A stretch of DNA of 8,590 bases. Origin: Pseudomonadota bacterium (lineage in GTDB: Bacteria; Pseudomonadota; Alphaproteobacteria; Rhizobiales; Beijerinckiaceae). The notes under the pieces were generated by a model, which was not told the DNA's origin, ran no database searches, and was given only the letters and a program-made list of their open reading frames with translations. Positions 5,837-8,590 of the stretch are shown here, piece by piece. Each line of letters starts with the position of its first letter. Position 1 is the first letter of the stretch. Location of the stretch: positions 1-8,590 of the forward strand of contig JAEXGT010000058.1 in the NCBI GenBank assembly GCA_023450615.1. Reading direction: 5' to 3'. The position numbers were made by a program, and so were the translations under genes.

Positions 5837-5851
5837 GAACAAATATGGAAC
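5837..5851 (-). promoter_or_regulatory. LexA (SOS) box of the TnsA-like gene
   Basis: GAACAAATATGGAAC is an exact GAAC-N7-GAAC operator with the shared GAACAAANNNNGAAC core. It ends 83 bp before the ATG at 5753. On the minus strand TATAAT (5831-5836) abuts it. A -35-like TTGACT (5863-5868) lies 17 bp from TATTTG (5840-5845) within the box. Either hexamer could be the -10. Confidence 0.85.
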
Positions 5852-5868
5852 AAATGACTTAAAGTCAA
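5840..5868 (-). promoter_or_regulatory. Possible promoter of the TnsA-like gene
   Basis: On the minus strand TTGACT (5863-5868), 17 bp, then TATTTG (5840-5845). The -35 is good and the -10 poor. A better -10 (TATAAT, 5831-5836) lacks a good -35 at 16-18 bp. The -35 overlaps a 13-bp inverted repeat TGACTTAAAGTCA (5855-5867). Confidence 0.4.
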
Positions 5869-6002
5869 ATTGCGCGAAAACAGCGGCGCTTATGCAGAGC
5901 CCTTATCCCGCGAGCGCTTTTCTGAGAGGGTTGAGGCGAAGTGACGCGGTCAGTAAGTGGCTGCAAATAAAAGACTTTACCTCATTCCGTTTGCCCTCCG
6001 GA
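5852..6002. other. Non-coding spacer between divergent SOS promoters
   Basis: The interval between the TnsA-like gene and the annealing-protein candidate (5754-6116) is 363 bp and contains two SOS boxes, one per gene. The central part, 5852-6002, is more AT-rich than its surroundings. Apart from the small inverted repeat at 5855-5867 it shows no gene, tRNA or repeat. An open frame that starts at 5892 and runs into the next gene has no ribosome site and contains the promoter and SOS box of that gene. Confidence 0.6.
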
Positions 6003-6032
6003 TTGGACCGGAAGGGCGCAATCTGCTATAGA
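6003..6032 (+). promoter_or_regulatory. Predicted promoter of the annealing-protein candidate
   Basis: TTGGAC (6003-6008), an 18-bp spacer and TATAGA (6027-6032). The -10 overlaps the first repeat of the SOS box at 6031-6045, as in the ssb and 1679 promoters. Confidence 0.6.
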
Positions 6033-6045
6033 ACAAATAACGAAC
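6031..6045 (+). promoter_or_regulatory. LexA (SOS) box of the annealing-protein candidate
   Basis: GAACAAATAACGAAC is an exact GAAC-N7-GAAC operator. It overlaps the predicted -10 and ends 71 bp before the ATG at 6117. With 191-205, 1751-1765 and 5837-5851 it makes four boxes in 8.6 kb, all with the core GAACAAANNNNGAAC. Confidence 0.85.
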
Positions 6046-6116
6046 GCTCCTGCCTTGGAAAGAGGGTTCAGAAGAGCGCAGAAGACCGGTTTTGCGGGCA
6101 TGTGAGAGAGAACGAG

Positions 6117-6782
6117 ATGAACACAGCAGACAAGAAAATTGCCGAGGTGCTTGCAAAATTCGACGAGCCGATGGCGGGGAACGTTTGGCGCGTCCAGGGC
6201 ACGGCGGTCATCTACCACAAGACCCTCGAACGCATCGCCGCCCAGGCCAAGGTCAGCTTCGATGAGCCGAAGATCATCCGCGCCGAGCGCGATGAGGCGG
6301 TCATTCAGGTCACGGGCCGCATGGGAGAACGCGTGGAATGGTCCATCGGTGAGGCCCTGGTCGGCGTGAACTACCGGGTCTCGGGCAAGCAGGCGGCCTA
6401 CGTCTATGCCATGGCCGAGAAGCGCGCGAAGGATCGCGTCATTCTCAAGCTGATCGAGTTGCACGGCTTCGTCTATTCGGAAGAAGAGGCGGACGAATTC
6501 AAGCAGAGCCGTCCCGGTTATGCCGAGCAGCATGTAGAAGTCGAGCGCACCGAAGCCGAGAAAACCAAGGTCGAGGTGACAGCTGACGGCAATGTGGAGG
6601 GTGAACTGAAGCAGAAGATCAAGAAGGCGAAGACCATCAACGCCGTCACCGATCTCATGCTTCATGCCGATACGCAGAAGGTGCTTGCCGCCTTGCCGGA
6701 GGGCATCCGCGACGACATTCGCGATTTCGCCAAGGCGCGCCTCGTGGAACTTGGCTGGCCGACCAAGAAGGCGGCGGCCTAA
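6117..6782 (+). CDS. Putative Rad52-superfamily-like single-strand annealing protein, SOS-associated
   Basis: The 221-aa protein has an N-terminal domain (about 20-128) with a tryptophan/beta region (NVWRVQGTAVIYHKTLERIA, 22-41). A beta segment carrying IGEAL (77-81) follows, then the helix YAMAEKRAKDRVILKLI (97-113), then LHGFVYSEEEADEFK (115-129). An IGEA-like strand before an A-x-x-[KR]-A-x-x-R-x-x-L-K helix and a GLY/VYSE turn resembles Rad52-type and phage annealing recombinases, which pair complementary single strands. Similar proteins are often unnamed in phages. A charged linker (130-160) leads to a helical C-terminus (about 160-216), a plausible partner or Ssb-binding segment. The ATG at 6117 follows a purine-rich site (GAGAGAGAACGAG). 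An intrinsic terminator follows 15 bp after the stop. The gene is certain; the superfamily assignment is tentative. Confidence 0.75.
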   Translation: MNTADKKIAEVLAKFDEPMAGNVWRVQGTAVIYHKTLERIAAQAKVSFDEPKIIRAERDEAVIQVTGRMGERVEWSIGEALVGVNYRVSGKQAAYVYAMAEKRAKDRVILKLIELHGFVYSEEEADEFKQSRPGYAEQHVEVERTEAEKTKVEVTADGNVEGELKQKIKKAKTINAVTDLMLHADTQKVLAALPEGIRDDIRDFAKARLVELGWPTKKAAA

Positions 6783-6797
6783 AATTCGTCTCTCAAG

Positions 6798-6825
6798 CGA
6801 GGCGGCTCCGGCCGCCTCGTTTTTT
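6798..6825 (+). terminator. Intrinsic terminator after the annealing-protein candidate
   Basis: A 9-bp GC-rich stem (CGAGGCGGC 6798-6806 / GCCGCCTCG 6811-6819) with the tetraloop TCCG is followed by six Ts (6820-6825). This is a textbook Rho-independent terminator and separates the SOS gene from the small membrane-protein gene. Confidence 0.92.
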
Positions 6826-6878
6826 GTGCCGATCTGGCTTATGATACTTCGTCTGCCCAAGCGACCAGCGGAGCCTCG

Positions 6879-7043
6879 ATGAGCATCGGCACGGAACAAT
6901 TCATCACTGAGCGGCGAACGGGCTGGGCCCTCGTCGCGGCGGCCGTTTTATGCCTCGTGGGCGCCGGCGGCCTGCTCTGGTGGCATCAGGGCAGCGCGAT
7001 TTTCAATGATTTGGTCCTGACCACGCTGGCATGGTGCTTCTAG
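6879..7043 (+). CDS. Small 54-aa single-pass membrane protein
   Basis: A reading frame starts MSIGTEQFITERRTGWALVA and ends LTTLAWCF. Residues about 16-35 (WALVAAAVLCLVGAGGLLWW) form one clear transmembrane helix after a basic stretch (ERR), suggesting an inside N-terminus. The C-terminal tail of about 18 residues is also hydrophobic and ends in an aromatic Cys-Phe. GGAG lies 6 bases before the ATG. The stop (7041-7043) overlaps the stop of the convergent glycosyltransferase gene through a shared CTAG. Short membrane proteins of this form are, to my memory, frequent hypothetical genes in Hyphomicrobiales. I know no function. It could assist the neighbouring membrane glycosyltransferase, but opposite orientation argues against an operon. 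Confidence 0.65.
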   Translation: MSIGTEQFITERRTGWALVAAAVLCLVGAGGLLWWHQGSAIFNDLVLTTLAWCF

Positions 7044-8590
7044 CCCAATCCTGAGCGCGACGTGCGCGCCTGGCCGTGGTTCGTCTTGTTCCACTGGTGT
7101 GGGGCAATGAGAAGCTCCCATAAACCGCGCCACGCCGCGAGGCTGACAAGCCCGTAATAGAGCGGAAGCAAAAGCGTCCAGGGAAGAAGCCGCCATAAGC
7201 GTCGGCGATGCAACGCGATCCAGGCTGGAATGAAGAGCGACGCCGCGCCGAACATGAACAGGCTCAGGCTCTGAGCGTGCCATATGGCATGCAGGAGTGA
7301 ATGGCTTGGCCATGAGGCTCCGGTAAGCCACCGGACGATAACGAGCCCCGTGCAGAACGGGTAGATGAGGGCGCTCAAGACCGTTCCCGCCATCAGGGCC
7401 GTGCCTGCATAAAATCGCCAAAAGCCGAGCTGCGACAGCCCTGAAGATGGATTGCGGGCGTGCGCGATGCTGGTTTGCATGAAGCCCTTCATCCAGCGGG
7501 TCCGTTGCCCCATCCATTGCGCGAACGTGGCGGGCGCTTCCTCGAATGTCGATGACCGAAGATCGACGACATCATATCCTGATCGCGCGAGACGAATGCC
7601 GAGATCAGCGTCCTCTGTCACGTTCCAGGCATCCCAGCCGTGGATCTTCTTGAGGATTGCGGTGCGGAAATGATTGGATGTGCCGCCGAGCGGGATCGGG
7701 CTTCCGATCTCGGCAAGGCCCGGATTGAAGACATCGAACAACGCCGCATACTCAATGGTGAAGAGCTTCGTGAGCCAGGAATCGTCCGTGTTGTCGATGG
7801 TGAGCCGAGCCTGCAGGCAGGCCACGTTCCGCGGCGCTTCAGCGAAGGCCGCGCATGCCTGGCGCAGTTGCGATGGCTCGGGCATGTCTTCGGCATCATA
7901 GACGACCGTGTAATGTCCGCGTGCGAGTGGAAGGGCGACATTCAGGGCGCGCGGTTTCGTGCGCGGGTCGCCGGGCGGCGCGACGATGATCTCCATGTTG
8001 CCCGGCAGATGCAGGGCCCTGAGCGCGGATATCGTCTCGTTATCGTCGGCCTCCAGCACGAGCTTGATGTCGAGTTTGACGGCCGGATAGTCGAGCCGCG
8101 CGAGGGCTGCGATCAAGCGCGATGCGATATGCCGTTCCCGATAAAGCGGAACGATGATCGTGTAGATCGGCAAAGCGGCATCGGGCGTCCGGGGAGGCGG
8201 AGACGCGGGCCGGACCGGATTTCCCAAAACGGAGGCTGTCAGTCTCAGCACCACCAGGCAAAGAAAGAGCAGGTTCAGGAATGCGGCCAAAGCAATCGCT
8301 GTCGGGCCAGGGGCGGCGACCATGCAGGAGGATAGAACGAGCGCGGTCAGGATTGCCCCCGCGATCTGCATGATGCTGGCGCCATCATGGCTGGACAGGG
8401 CAGGGGCTGCATGGTGCAGAGCGTAAGCCGCCCGATGGGCGATCCTCCGGCCATGAATACGAAAGACGGCGTTCCTCAGGAGAGAGGGGGCGGTAATGGC
8501 AAGGGGCGCTGCGGAACGCTGTTGAAGCATTTGCGCGAGTGTTTTGCCTCTGGGAGCCGCGACGAAGCCGCCGCGCCGGCTCGCGAGAGG
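7040..8590 (-). CDS. Membrane family 2 glycosyltransferase (5' end outside window)
   Basis: This is an inner-membrane processive-type polysaccharide synthase of the cellulose-synthase-like GT2 group, using a nucleotide sugar. Counting from the Met at 8530: two membrane helices (about 54-102); a GT-A domain with IIVPLYRE (125-132), EADDNET (160-166), DAED (212-215), TEDADLG (305-311) and QRTRW (342-346), which are the D, DxD, TED and QxxRW hallmarks. Several C-terminal helices follow, and it ends near HQWNKTNHG. No stop occurs between 8530 and 8590, and that stretch plus the first 50 residues (VAAPRGKTLAQM..., ITAPSLLRNAVF) resembles the end of the MshEN-like N-terminal region of related proteins. 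The true start is therefore probably beyond base 8590. The product sugar is unknown. It is convergent with the 54-aa gene. Nothing links it to the repair genes. Confidence 0.93.
   Translation of the reverse strand, partial: PLASRRGGFVAAPRGKTLAQMLQQRSAAPLAITAPSLLRNAVFRIHGRRIAHRAAYALHHAAPALSSHDGASIMQIAGAILTALVLSSCMVAAPGPTAIALAAFLNLLFLCLVVLRLTASVLGNPVRPASPPPRTPDAALPIYTIIVPLYRERHIASRLIAALARLDYPAVKLDIKLVLEADDNETISALRALHLPGNMEIIVAPPGDPRTKPRALNVALPLARGHYTVVYDAEDMPEPSQLRQACAAFAEAPRNVACLQARLTIDNTDDSWLTKLFTIEYAALFDVFNPGLAEIGSPIPLGGTSNHFRTAILKKIHGWDAWNVTEDADLGIRLARSGYDVVDLRSSTFEEAPATFAQWMGQRTRWMKGFMQTSIAHARNPSSGLSQLGFWRFYAGTALMAGTVLSALIYPFCTGLVIVRWLTGASWPSHSLLHAIWHAQSLSLFMFGAASLFIPAWIALHRRRLWRLLPWTLLLPLYYGLVSLAAWRGLWELLIAPHQWNKTNHGQARTSRSGLG

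Noticed and set aside
1..6825. Prophage remnant explaining ssb, annealing protein and Rad50/Mre11
   Set aside because: No structural, lysis, integrase or attachment-site signals are seen, and each gene unit has its own chromosome-style LexA promoter. Phage origin of single genes remains possible.
5982..6899. Minus-strand open frame (305 aa) opposite the annealing-protein candidate
   Set aside because: It would run through the strong plus-strand terminator and SOS promoter, and mirrors a well-supported gene.
7640..8335. Plus-strand open frame (231 aa) opposite the glycosyltransferase
   Set aside because: Shadow of the GT2 gene, whose catalytic motifs are unambiguous.

Overview
The window is GC-rich and most likely comes from an alphaproteobacterium, probably of the Hyphomicrobiales. 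The evidence is the form of the Ssb N-terminus and, above all, four copies of the alphaproteobacterial LexA (SOS) operator, GAAC-N7-GAAC (equivalently GTTC-N7-GTTC). All four share the longer core GAACAAANNNNGAAC. Each lies in intergenic DNA 71-83 bp upstream of a start codon and overlaps a plausible promoter. No genus can be named from the window alone.

Layout, left to right. (1) 1-113, minus: the start of the ssb gene, with an SOS promoter at 191-219 and an 18-bp perfect palindrome in its leader. (2) 350-1679, minus: a compact three-gene operon of unrecognised small proteins, one with a helix-hairpin-helix (HhH) motif. It is driven by a promoter with an SOS box at 1751-1765 and ends in a hairpin at 310-337. 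(3) 1969-5089, plus: three translationally coupled genes, namely a 98-aa coiled-coil protein, a circularly permuted Rad50/SbcC-like ATPase and an Mre11/SbcD-like phosphoesterase. (4) 5103-5753, minus: a TnsA-like restriction-fold protein that appears to lack the catalytic lysine, with an SOS box at 5837-5851. (5) 6117-6782, plus: a protein resembling the Rad52-type single-strand annealing superfamily, with an SOS box at 6031-6045 and a strong intrinsic terminator. (6) 6879-7043, plus: a 54-aa one-helix membrane protein whose stop overlaps the stop of the convergent gene. (7) 7040-8590, minus: a membrane family 2 glycosyltransferase, truncated by the window edge.

The most interesting feature is the permuted Rad50. 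Its Walker B/signature lobe precedes its Walker A lobe, and the zinc hook CPTC lies at the extreme C-terminus. The small coiled-coil gene immediately upstream could supply the missing part of the returning coil arm. With the Mre11 partner, a Rad52-like annealing candidate, a TnsA-like protein, an HhH protein and Ssb alongside, and SOS boxes in front of four transcription units, the region reads as a DNA-damage-inducible recombination and repair neighbourhood. Joint function is an inference. SOS control of the Rad50/Mre11 operon itself is not shown by the sequence.
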